Shown here one piece after another: positions 1 to 6,023 of a stretch of DNA of 8,380 nt. A program made the position numbers and the translations under genes. The DNA lies in contig JAQBWG010000070.1 in the NCBI GenBank assembly GCA_027625225.1, positions 1 to 8,380 of the forward strand. The letters run 5' to 3'. This DNA comes from Chloroflexota bacterium. Its GTDB lineage: Bacteria > Chloroflexota > Dehalococcoidia > Lucifugimonadales > VGZR01. The notes below the pieces were generated by a model. The model was not told the DNA's origin, did no database searches, and was given only the letters and a program-made list of their open reading frames with translations. How positions within the stretch are numbered: the first letter of the stretch is position 1; every line of letters starts with the position of its first letter.

Positions 1-1
1 G

Positions 2-1861
2 CCCCGCGCCATCCTGTCCGTCATATCCAACGCCAAGAGCCAGCTGCTCGACGCCCAGGGCTTTGCCCTCAAAAAGGGCAACTACTTCGAGGAACTCGTC
101 GCCAAGGTCTTCGAGCGCTACCAGGCCGCCCTCCGCGCCGCCTCCGCCGTAGACTTCGACGACCTCCTACTCCGCACCTGGCAACTATTTGATAAGCACC
201 CCGACGTCGCCGCCAAATACCACAAGCGGTTCGTGCACCTCATGGTGGACGAGTTTCAGGACACCAACATCGTCCAGTACGAACTCGCCAAGCAGCTCTC
301 CCAGACCTACAAGAACCTCTGCGTCGTCGGCGACCCCGACCAGTCCATCTACTCCTGGCGCAACGCCGACATCCGCAACATCCTCTCCTTCCAGCACGAC
401 TTCCCCGGGGCCAAGGTCATCGCCCTTGAAGAGAACTACCGCTCTACCAAAACCATCCTCAACGCCGCCACCAGCCTCATCGCCCTCAACGAGCAGCGCG
501 TCGAGAAAAAGCTATTTACAAGCAACCCCAACGGCGCATCAATCGTCGTCGCCGAGGCCTACAACGAACAGGAAGAGGCCCAGACCGTCCTCAAGGAAGT
601 CCAGTCCCTCACCCGCACCGGGGACTACAAGCTCGGCGACATCGCCGTGATGTACCGCGTGAACGCCCAGTCCCGCGCCCTTGAGGAATCCTGCCTCCGC
701 TACGGCATCAACTATCAGCTCGTCGGCGGCCTCCGCTTCTACCACCGTCAGGAGATCAAAGACCTCATCTCCTATCTCCGTCTCATCGTCAATCCCGACG
801 ACGACGCCTCCTTCTCCCGTATCGTGAACGTCCCCACCCGCGGCATCGGACAGCGCACCCTCGACGAACTCACCCGCGCCGCCCGCGATATGAATGTATC
901 TCTCTACCGCGCTGTCGAATCCATCGGCGGCGACCAGGACCAGGGCATCCCCCTCGCCGCGCGCTCTGTGGCTGCCCTCAAGAACTTCCATGCACTCATG
1001 GAGAAACTCCGCACCGAGGCCGCCTCCACCAACATCGTCGAGTTGATAGACACCATCCTCGACAAGACCGGATACAAAAGCCACGTCCTCGACGACATGG
1101 AGCAGAGCGAAGAGCGCTGGGAAAACATCCAGGAGATGAAGGCCACCGCCAAGGACTACCTCGACCTGCCCACCTCCGAGGCCCTCACCGCCTTCCTCGA
1201 ACGCGTCGCCCTTGTCTCCGACACCGACAACATGGAAGACAAGTCCGAAGCCATCACCCTCATCACCCTGCATCAGGCCAAGGGCCTCGAATATCCCGTC
1301 GTCTTCATCGTCGGCATGGAAGAAGGCATCCTCCCCCACTCCCGCTCCATGGAAGACAAAGCCGAACTCGAAGAAGAACGCCGCCTCACCTACGTCGGCA
1401 TCACCCGCGCCAAAGAACGCCTCTACCTCCTGCGCGCCTTCCGCCGCGGATTCCGTGGCATCTCCGAGCCTAACCTGCCTTCCCGCTTCCTCCTCGACAT
1501 CCCTCGCGACCTCATCGTCCCTGCCCGCACAGAGACAACAAAAGCACCATTCAGGGCACCCGTCGGAACATCAAATGCACCACAGGGGACATCATTTTTC
1601 AAAGCCGGGGGCACACGGCAGGTCATCCCCGAAACAGCCAGAAAGCGCACCACCAACGGTCGCAGCGATTTAGACGATGACGAGGAAGAGACATCATTTT
1701 CCGTCGGCGACAAAGTCCGCCACGCTAAGTTCGGCGAAGGCGTCGTCATGTCCACCAAACCCACCAACGCCGATGTAGAGGTAACCGTGGCTTTCAAAGA
1801 CAACCAGGGCGTCAAACGCCTGCTCCTCAGCTTTGCCCGCCTTGAGAAAATCGCCAAATGA
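2..1861 (+). CDS. pcrA: ATP-dependent DNA helicase PcrA/UvrD (SF1A), 5' end missing
   Basis: This is a 3'-5' DNA helicase that unwinds duplex DNA in repair and replication restart. The frame is open from base 2, so the gene begins before the window. 619 residues are visible. By comparison with known PcrA (about 720-750 residues) roughly 100-145 N-terminal residues are missing, including the Walker A and Ia motifs. Visible helicase motifs, in order: FDDLL (about 149-163); Walker B VDEFQDTN (245-268); motif III GDPDQSIYSWR (329-361); motif IV LEENYRST (425-448); motif V TLHQAKGLEY (1265-1294), with Gln where Ser is more common; motif VI YVGITRAKERLYL (1391-1429). A low-complexity charged linker (about 1527-1696) leads to a C-terminal Tudor-like domain starting FSVGDKVRHAKFGEGVV (from 1697), which is typical of PcrA and absent from RecB or Rep-like proteins. 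Codons end in C very often (27 of the first 40), far more than in downstream genes. The stop overlaps the next start. The family call is very secure; PcrA versus UvrD naming is a convention. Confidence 0.96.
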   Translation, partial: PRAILSVISNAKSQLLDAQGFALKKGNYFEELVAKVFERYQAALRAASAVDFDDLLLRTWQLFDKHPDVAAKYHKRFVHLMVDEFQDTNIVQYELAKQLSQTYKNLCVVGDPDQSIYSWRNADIRNILSFQHDFPGAKVIALEENYRSTKTILNAATSLIALNEQRVEKKLFTSNPNGASIVVAEAYNEQEEAQTVLKEVQSLTRTGDYKLGDIAVMYRVNAQSRALEESCLRYGINYQLVGGLRFYHRQEIKDLISYLRLIVNPDDDASFSRIVNVPTRGIGQRTLDELTRAARDMNVSLYRAVESIGGDQDQGIPLAARSVAALKNFHALMEKLRTEAASTNIVELIDTILDKTGYKSHVLDDMEQSEERWENIQEMKATAKDYLDLPTSEALTAFLERVALVSDTDNMEDKSEAITLITLHQAKGLEYPVVFIVGMEEGILPHSRSMEDKAELEEERRLTYVGITRAKERLYLLRAFRRGFRGISEPNLPSRFLLDIPRDLIVPARTETTKAPFRAPVGTSNAPQGTSFFKAGGTRQVIPETARKRTTNGRSDLDDDEEETSFSVGDKVRHAKFGEGVVMSTKPTNADVEVTVAFKDNQGVKRLLLSFARLEKIAK

Positions 1862-2382
1862 CCGAAGAACAACCCAAACCCCCGGTGATTCCCCAAGAAG
1901 TCCTCAACGCCGTCATCGGCGTCGAATCGCGCCCCATGACCCATGTGGTCGAGAAGGGCGCCGTACTGCGGTTCGTGCGCGCCGTCAACGACGACGGCCC
2001 GCGTTTTTACGGCGACAGCGAACCGGGCAACGCCCACCCCGACGACATGGTCGCACCGCCCACGTTTCTTTGCTCGCTGTTCTCCGGCATCCGTGAAGTC
2101 GAGTGGGACAACCCCTTCGACGGCTTGTTAGACGGCAGCGTGGACTGGGAATTCTTCGAGCCGGTGCGCGCCGGCGACCGCATCACCGTCACCTCCAAGA
2201 TCGCCGACATCATGGAAAAAGACGGCAAACTGGGCACCATGCTCTTCGTCACCACCGAGTTCCGCTACGTCAACCAAAACGACGCGCTCGCCGCCATCCA
2301 GCGCAATACACTCATCTGGTACGACCCGCAAGTCGCGCACGAACTTGCCCAGATCCCTCCCGGTCAGAGCCGCCTGCTATGA
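1858..2382 (+). CDS. MaoC-family FAS1-like dehydratase, N-terminal-type subunit
   Basis: A 174-residue single hot-dog-fold protein of the MaoC_dehydrat_N (FAS1-like) type. Members pair with a catalytic MaoC subunit to hydrate or dehydrate enoyl/3-hydroxyacyl thioesters. Supporting segments: the helix LRFVRAVNDDGP (38-48), MVAPPTFL (64-71), the central strand and turn LDGSVDWEFFEPVRAGDRI (91-109), and the TTEFRYVNQNDALAAIQRNTLI strands (132-153). The usual LHGxQ-type segment before the FEPVRAGD turn reads LDGSVDW here. I see no D-x4-H catalytic dyad, which fits the structural, HadA-like half of a heterodimer. The start ATG lies inside the helicase stop (ATGA, 1858-1861) with only a weak ribosome site (GAGAAA), so translation is probably coupled. 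The downstream partner gene overlaps in the same way. The substrate (fatty acyl, hydroxyacyl or other CoA ester) cannot be read from the sequence. Confidence 0.85.
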   Translation: MTEEQPKPPVIPQEVLNAVIGVESRPMTHVVEKGAVLRFVRAVNDDGPRFYGDSEPGNAHPDDMVAPPTFLCSLFSGIREVEWDNPFDGLLDGSVDWEFFEPVRAGDRITVTSKIADIMEKDGKLGTMLFVTTEFRYVNQNDALAAIQRNTLIWYDPQVAHELAQIPPGQSRLL

Positions 2383-2807
2383 GCAAGCAGACCTATTTCG
2401 AAGACGTAGCCGAAGACTCGCGGTTGCCCGTGCTGGCGAAGGAGCCGACGCGCCGCCAACTCGCGATGTATGCGGGCGCGTCCGGCGACTACAACATCTT
2501 CCACTACGATCAGGAGGCGGCTAAAGCCAATGGCCTGCCCGATGTGGTCGTCCACGGCGCGCTCAAGACGGCCTTCCTGTCCCAGATGCTCACCGAGTGG
2601 GCGGGCAAAAAGGGCATGATTCTCAAGCTGAGCATACGGTATCGTCAGATGGACGTTCCGGGCAGTCCGATGTTCTGTAAAGGCAAAGTTGTCCGAAAAT
2701 ATGTCGAGGACGGACGCAATCTTGTCGAGTGCGAAATCTGGACGGAGAACGCGCCGGGCGACCGTACCACCACCGGCACCGCGATAGTCCAGCTTCCCAC
2801 CCGCTAG
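2379..2807 (+). CDS. MaoC-like (R)-specific enoyl-CoA hydratase/dehydratase, catalytic subunit
   Basis: A 142-residue MaoC-like hot-dog protein. The hydratase-2 signature is visible as YAGASGDYNIFHYDQEAA (31-48), giving the catalytic pair Asp37 and His42 in D-x4-H spacing, the layout known from the HadB-type catalytic subunit. It continues with VVVHGALKTAFLSQML (53-68), a typical central helix, and a beta meander ending TTGTAIVQLPTR. The start ATG at 2379 overlaps the preceding stop (ATGA, 2379-2382). A longer reading in this frame back to 2103 would run through the middle of the upstream gene and has no family match, so the short form is chosen. Together with the upstream FAS1-like gene it probably forms a heterodimeric dehydratase acting on acyl-thioesters in the cytoplasm. 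The specific pathway is unknown. Confidence 0.87.
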   Translation: MSKQTYFEDVAEDSRLPVLAKEPTRRQLAMYAGASGDYNIFHYDQEAAKANGLPDVVVHGALKTAFLSQMLTEWAGKKGMILKLSIRYRQMDVPGSPMFCKGKVVRKYVEDGRNLVECEIWTENAPGDRTTTGTAIVQLPTR

Positions 2808-2833
2808 TCTATCTAGCCCTTAAAGAGACTTTT
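2803..2833 (+). terminator. Possible weak terminator / short hairpins after the MaoC pair
   Basis: A perfect inverted repeat GCTAG-TCTAT-CTAGC spans 2803-2817 and begins within the last codons of the MaoC gene. A second small one, AAAG-AGA-CTTT, follows at 2822-2832 and ends in a run of four T. The stems are only 5 and 4 base pairs, so this is a weak candidate for transcription termination before the copper operon promoter. It could be chance. Confidence 0.25.
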
Positions 2834-2844
2834 CCGAGCCACTC

Positions 2845-2873
2845 TTGACATCAGATTTTGTCGGCCATATTAT
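2845..2873 (+). promoter_or_regulatory. Sigma70-type promoter of the copper operon
   Basis: A perfect -35 box TTGACA (2845-2850) is followed after 17 bases by TATTAT (2868-2873), which matches the -10 consensus at 5 of 6 positions. The predicted transcription start is about 2880, leaving a leader of roughly 40 bases before csoR. Such a strong promoter fits a gene set held silent by a repressor. Confidence 0.8.
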
Positions 2874-2879
2874 TAACCC

Positions 2880-2900
2880 ATACCCCCTGGGTAGGGGTAT
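2880..2900 (+). promoter_or_regulatory. CsoR-type operator (Cu(I)-responsive)
   Basis: A perfect 7-base inverted repeat, ATACCCC-N7-GGGGTAT, is centred at 2890. C and G tracts flanked by AT are the known form of CsoR-family operators. It covers the predicted transcription start (about 2880) and lies immediately upstream of a csoR gene, so binding would block initiation and the repressor would control its own operon. Confidence 0.82.
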
Positions 2901-2919
2901 AGATTAGGCAAGGATTAAC

Positions 2920-3222
2920 ATGATGGCGCAACCACACAATCACGAAGGCAACCACACACCGGAGGCCAAAGCGGACGTGCTGAAGCGTCTGCGTTACATC
3001 GAAGGACATCTCGCCGGTGTTGGGAAGATGGTTGATGAGGACAAGTATTGCGTGGACATCCTCAAGCAGACGTTCGCCATCCGCCGTGCCATCCGCAAGC
3101 TGGAATCACGTTTACTCGAAGGCCACCTGCACTCGTGTGTCAGAGACGGCCTGAGAGAAGGGCGCGGAGATCAGGTGATAGGCGAGTTACTCGATTTATA
3201 CACGCTTTCAGACAAAAGCTAA
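2920..3222 (+). CDS. csoR: Copper-sensing transcriptional repressor CsoR
   Basis: A 100-residue all-helical repressor of the CsoR/RcnR (DUF156) family. It binds operator DNA when metal-free and lets go on binding Cu(I). The Cu(I) ligands are Cys44, His69 and Cys73, with the same spacing (25 and 4) as Cys36/His61/Cys65 of Mycobacterium tuberculosis CsoR. Tyr43 and Glu89 sit at the same +8 offset from the second-shell residues Tyr35 and Glu81 of that protein, so the allosteric set looks complete and copper is favoured over nickel or sulfur-species sensing. The first 13 residues carry His6, His8 and His12. AAGGA (2910-2914) is the ribosome site. ATG 2920 is 5 bases and ATG 2923 is 8 bases downstream of it, so the protein could start one codon later. 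It is first in the operon with copA and the YHS gene. Confidence 0.93.
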   Translation: MMAQPHNHEGNHTPEAKADVLKRLRYIEGHLAGVGKMVDEDKYCVDILKQTFAIRRAIRKLESRLLEGHLHSCVRDGLREGRGDQVIGELLDLYTLSDKS

Positions 3223-3270
3223 GGATTAGAAGGCAACCGAAAGGATACTCAGGTAATCACAATTAGACCA

Positions 3271-5604
3271 ATGGCCACGAAAACAATTACACCCACAAAA
3301 GGCAAAGAAATTGCGTCGAAGGGAGGCGAGACGCAAAAAGTCTCGTTAAATATCGGGGGTATGACCTGTGCATCGTGCGTGTACCACGTGGAGCGTGCCC
3401 TAAAAGGCGTGGAGGGCGTACGCTCGGCAGGGGTGAACCTTGCGACGGAGCGCGCGGTTGTGGAGTTCGCACCGGGCGCCGCGGGCATCGCAGATTTCAA
3501 CCACGCCGTACAGGACGCCGGATACACGGTGCTGGGTGTGGCCGGCGATACGAACGAGCAGCCGGCAACCGAACGACAGTTACGCATCCTCACTTTGAAG
3601 ACTGGCATCAGCATCGCGGTCGCCGCGGCCATCATGACGTTGATGAACGTGGGGTGGGTGATGGATACCCTATCCTTCCGACTGGACTATCTGCTTTTAG
3701 CCGTGGCGACGCCAGTGCAGTTCTGGGCCGCGCGGCAGTTCTATCTCTCGGCCTGGGGCGCGCTGAAGCATCGCACCAGCAACATGAACACCCTTATCGC
3801 GGTGGGAACGTCCGTCGCCTACTTCTACAGCGTCGCGGTGACCTTCGCACCGGACGGGATACTGTTCGGCATCGAGGCTCATACTTACTTCGACACATCA
3901 ACGGCCGTCATCGGACTGGTTTTGCTGGGCAAACTGCTGGAGATGCGGGCGAAGTCACGGGCGGCGGGAAGCATCCGTGCACTTATGAATCTGCAGCCAA
4001 AGACAGCGCGGGTGATGCGGGACGGCCAAGAGCAGGAATTGCCTATCGAATCTATCGAAGTGGACGACAGCATCGTCGTCCGGCCAGGCGAACGGGTGCC
4101 GGTGGATGGCGAGGTGGTTTCCGGCAATACGTCGCTGGACGAGTCCATGCTCACCGGCGAAAGCGTTCCGGTGAGTAAATCAACGGGCGACAAGATATTC
4201 GCGGGGACGATGAACACCACCGGCTCCATCACCTTCACGGCCACAGGCGTGGGGCGGGACACCGTGCTCTTCAACATCGTCAGGATGGTCGAAGAAGCGC
4301 AAGGGTCGAAAGCCCCTATCCAACGGCTGGCCGACCTCGTCGCCAGCTACTTCGTACCTGCGGTCATCGTCACGGCCATCGCCGTCTTCTTCATCTGGCT
4401 GCTCATCGGCCCGTCGCCCTCGTACGCCATCGCCATGCTCACGGCGGTCTCGGTGCTTATCATCGCCTGCCCGTGCGCGCTGGGGTTGGCGACGCCTGCA
4501 GCCATCATCGTAGGCACCGGCATGGGCGCGGAGAACGGCATCCTCATCCGCAGCGCAGACGCACTGGAGAAGGCGCACAACGTGGGTGTGGTGGTGCTGG
4601 ACAAGACGGGCACGATAACTGCAGGCAAGCCCAAGGTGGTGAACATCGCAACCGATGGAATCGAAGAGGATGAGCTTCTGCGCATCGCCGCCTCGGCGGA
4701 GCGCGGTTCGGAGCATCCTTTCGGACGGGCAATCGTCGAAGCAGCCGAAGAACGCAGCCTTGCTTTGAACGACTCACCGGAGTTCGAAGCACTATCGGGG
4801 AGCGGCATCCGTGCGCGTGTGAACGGTTCGAAGGTGGTGCTGGGCAATCTGGCGCTTATGGAGCAGAGCGAAATCGATCTCAACGGGCTGGCTGAAAAGG
4901 CGGACGAACTTAGCGCGGGGGGTGCAACGTCGCTATACATTTCGATAGACGGAACGGTCAAGGGCATCATCGCCGTCGCCGATACTGTGCGACCGGAATC
5001 GGCTGAGGCGGCGCAGAGGCTGCATAAGCTGGGCATCGAGACGGTCATGATTACGGGAGACCATCCGAATCCCGCCCGGTCCATCGCCCAACAGGTCGGC
5101 ATCGAACGTGTCTTCGCTCAGGTCCGTCCGGAAGACAAGGCGGAATGGGTTGTGAAACTGCAGCGGGAGGGCAAGGTCGTGGCCATGGTGGGCGACGGTA
5201 TCAACGACGCGCCTGCGCTGGCACAGGCCAACGTGGGCATCGCCATCGGCACGGGTACGGACGTCGCCATGGAGGCGGCGGACATTACGCTGGTGCGCGG
5301 CGATCTGCGAGACATTGCGGCGGCTATCCATCTCAGTAAGGCCACCATGTCCACCATCCGGCAGAACCTGTTCTGGGCATTCGCATACAACGTCGTGCTC
5401 ATCCCCATCGCGGCTGGCGTGCTGTACACCGTCTTCGCGGACGGTACACCATCGGCGCTACGACCCATCCTGGGCGAGCAGGGATTTCTCAATCCTATCC
5501 TCGCGGCGGCAGCAATGGCCTTCAGCTCGGTCACAGTATTGGGTAATTCGCTGCGGTTGCGCAGTTTCAAAGGCAAACTCCAATTCGAAAGGAAAATAGC
5601 ATGA
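3271..5604 (+). CDS. copA: Copper-exporting P1B-type ATPase CopA
   Basis: A 777-residue inner-membrane pump that uses ATP to move Cu(I) out of the cytoplasm. One N-terminal heavy-metal-associated domain carries GMTCASC (Cys33, Cys36). Eight hydrophobic segments follow in the P1B order. The actuator domain has TGES (295-298). The sixth membrane segment has the Cys400-Pro401-Cys402 metal site. The phosphorylated Asp444 is in DKTGTIT, His482-Pro483 of SEHPFG is in the nucleotide domain, and GDGIND (641-646) is the hinge motif. Tyr706-Asn707 in the seventh segment and Met749 with Ser752-Ser753 (MAFSS) in the eighth complete the Cu(I) selectivity set, against zinc or cadmium pumps. Start: ATG 3271 has no good ribosome site. 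AAGGAT motifs at 3221 and 3241 are too far away (40 and 24 bases), and no better in-frame start exists upstream. The gene lies 48 bases after csoR, and its stop overlaps the YHS gene start. Confidence 0.96.
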   Translation: MATKTITPTKGKEIASKGGETQKVSLNIGGMTCASCVYHVERALKGVEGVRSAGVNLATERAVVEFAPGAAGIADFNHAVQDAGYTVLGVAGDTNEQPATERQLRILTLKTGISIAVAAAIMTLMNVGWVMDTLSFRLDYLLLAVATPVQFWAARQFYLSAWGALKHRTSNMNTLIAVGTSVAYFYSVAVTFAPDGILFGIEAHTYFDTSTAVIGLVLLGKLLEMRAKSRAAGSIRALMNLQPKTARVMRDGQEQELPIESIEVDDSIVVRPGERVPVDGEVVSGNTSLDESMLTGESVPVSKSTGDKIFAGTMNTTGSITFTATGVGRDTVLFNIVRMVEEAQGSKAPIQRLADLVASYFVPAVIVTAIAVFFIWLLIGPSPSYAIAMLTAVSVLIIACPCALGLATPAAIIVGTGMGAENGILIRSADALEKAHNVGVVVLDKTGTITAGKPKVVNIATDGIEEDELLRIAASAERGSEHPFGRAIVEAAEERSLALNDSPEFEALSGSGIRARVNGSKVVLGNLALMEQSEIDLNGLAEKADELSAGGATSLYISIDGTVKGIIAVADTVRPESAEAAQRLHKLGIETVMITGDHPNPARSIAQQVGIERVFAQVRPEDKAEWVVKLQREGKVVAMVGDGINDAPALAQANVGIAIGTGTDVAMEAADITLVRGDLRDIAAAIHLSKATMSTIRQNLFWAFAYNVVLIPIAAGVLYTVFADGTPSALRPILGEQGFLNPILAAAAMAFSSVTVLGNSLRLRSFKGKLQFERKIA

Positions 5605-5801
5605 GATTCTCTCTATTCAAAAAGTCCGGCCCCAAGGCAACCGACCCCGTCTGTCACATGAAGGTTGACATGGAAAAGCCTCCCGGGGGTTCGCACGAAC
5701 ATGAAGGTCAGACGTACTATTTCTGCGGACCGGGGTGCAAGCGGGCGTTCGAGAAGGAACCTCAGGCATATCTATCCGGTGAGAAAAAGGTGGATATGTA
5801 A
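5601..5801 (+). CDS. Small YHS-domain metal-binding protein
   Basis: A 66-residue protein consisting almost only of a YHS domain: DPVCHMKVD (15-23), then GQTYYFCGPGCKRAF (36-50) and a helix ending at about residue 58. Cys18, Cys42 and Cys46, with His19 and Met20, form a plausible soft-metal site. It has no membrane segment or signal peptide, so it should be cytoplasmic. YHS domains are often found fused to or next to copper ATPases. The start ATG overlaps the copA stop (ATGA, 5601-5604) and is served by AAAGGA (5588-5593), 7 bases upstream. The likely role, by context only, is a copper-binding partner, chaperone or buffer for CopA. No separate CopZ-like protein lies in this operon. Direct evidence for function is lacking. 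Confidence 0.88.
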   Translation: MRFSLFKKSGPKATDPVCHMKVDMEKPPGGSHEHEGQTYYFCGPGCKRAFEKEPQAYLSGEKKVDM

Positions 5802-5810
5802 CCCAGCCGT

Positions 5811-5839
5811 TTGACCTGGCGCGTCAGCTTCACGATAAT
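5811..5839 (+). promoter_or_regulatory. Promoter of tRNA-Leu
   Basis: TTGACC (5811-5816), 17 bases, then GATAAT (5834-5839); both boxes match consensus at 5 of 6 positions. The predicted start at about 5846 gives a 5' leader of about 33 bases before the mature tRNA. It begins only 10 bases after the YHS stop codon. Confidence 0.68.
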
Positions 5840-5878
5840 ACTTGCAATATTAGCGCTGGTGCCTGCCCGTGTTGATAT

Positions 5879-5964
5879 GCCGAAGTGGCGGAACGGTAGA
5901 CGCGACGGTCTCAAAAACCGTTGAGAGCGATCTCATGTGGGTTCGATTCCCTCCTTCGGCACCA
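5879..5964 (+). tRNA. tRNA-Leu (anticodon CAA), CCA encoded
   Basis: An 86-base class II tRNA. The acceptor stem GCCGAAG pairs with CTTCGGC, followed by ACCA, so the CCA end is in the gene. The anticodon stem ACGGT/ACCGT encloses the loop CTCAAAA, giving anticodon CAA, which reads UUG leucine codons. The long variable arm forms the hairpin TGAGA-GCGA-TCTCA, as expected for tRNA-Leu. The T loop TTCGATT is normal, but the T stem GTGGG/CCCTC has one U-U mismatch at its second pair. No integrase or attachment-site duplication is visible next to it. Confidence 0.95.
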
Positions 5965-6011
5965 TATAACGCGAATCGTTGGCAATGTTTCCCGTAGGCT
6001 TCGAGGCGATC

Positions 6012-6018
6012 AAGGAGG
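6012..6018 (+). promoter_or_regulatory. Ribosome binding site that fixes the lipoprotein start
   Basis: AAGGAGG, a full Shine-Dalgarno match, lies 5 bases before ATG 6024. It argues against the in-frame upstream starts at 5979 and 5985, which sit only 15-21 bases after the tRNA end. Confidence 0.85.
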
Positions 6019-6023
6019 AGACG

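Noticed and set aside
189..650. 153-codon + strand frame rich in Ser, Thr and Pro within pcrA
   Set aside because: An out-of-frame reading of the same C-rich sequence; composition is an artefact of codon bias.
539..1339. Long open frame of 266 codons on the - strand opposite pcrA
   Set aside because: It is the shadow of the C-rich codons of pcrA; the product is Gly/Val/Asp/Glu-rich low complexity with no recognisable domain, and the sense strand has unmistakable helicase motifs.
2103..2378. N-terminal extension of the second MaoC gene
   Set aside because: The extension is Arg-rich and out of frame with the first MaoC gene; ATG 2379 gives the normal family length and overlaps the preceding stop.
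3375..4178. 267-codon + strand frame inside copA
   Set aside because: Arg/Gly-rich out-of-frame translation of the copA actuator and membrane region, with no family features.
4347..5102. 251-codon - strand frame opposite copA
   Set aside because: Antisense shadow; Ser/Ala/Met-rich without domain features, while the + strand holds the catalytic motifs of CopA.
5812..5826. Inverted repeat TGAC-N7-GTCA across the tRNA-Leu -35 box, considered as an operator
   Set aside because: Only four bases per arm, easily chance, and no regulator is suggested by context.
5979..6023. Upstream starts (TTG 5979, ATG 5985) for the kelch lipoprotein
   Set aside because: They would place 13-15 residues ahead of the signal peptide and lack a ribosome site, while ATG 6024 has a perfect one.
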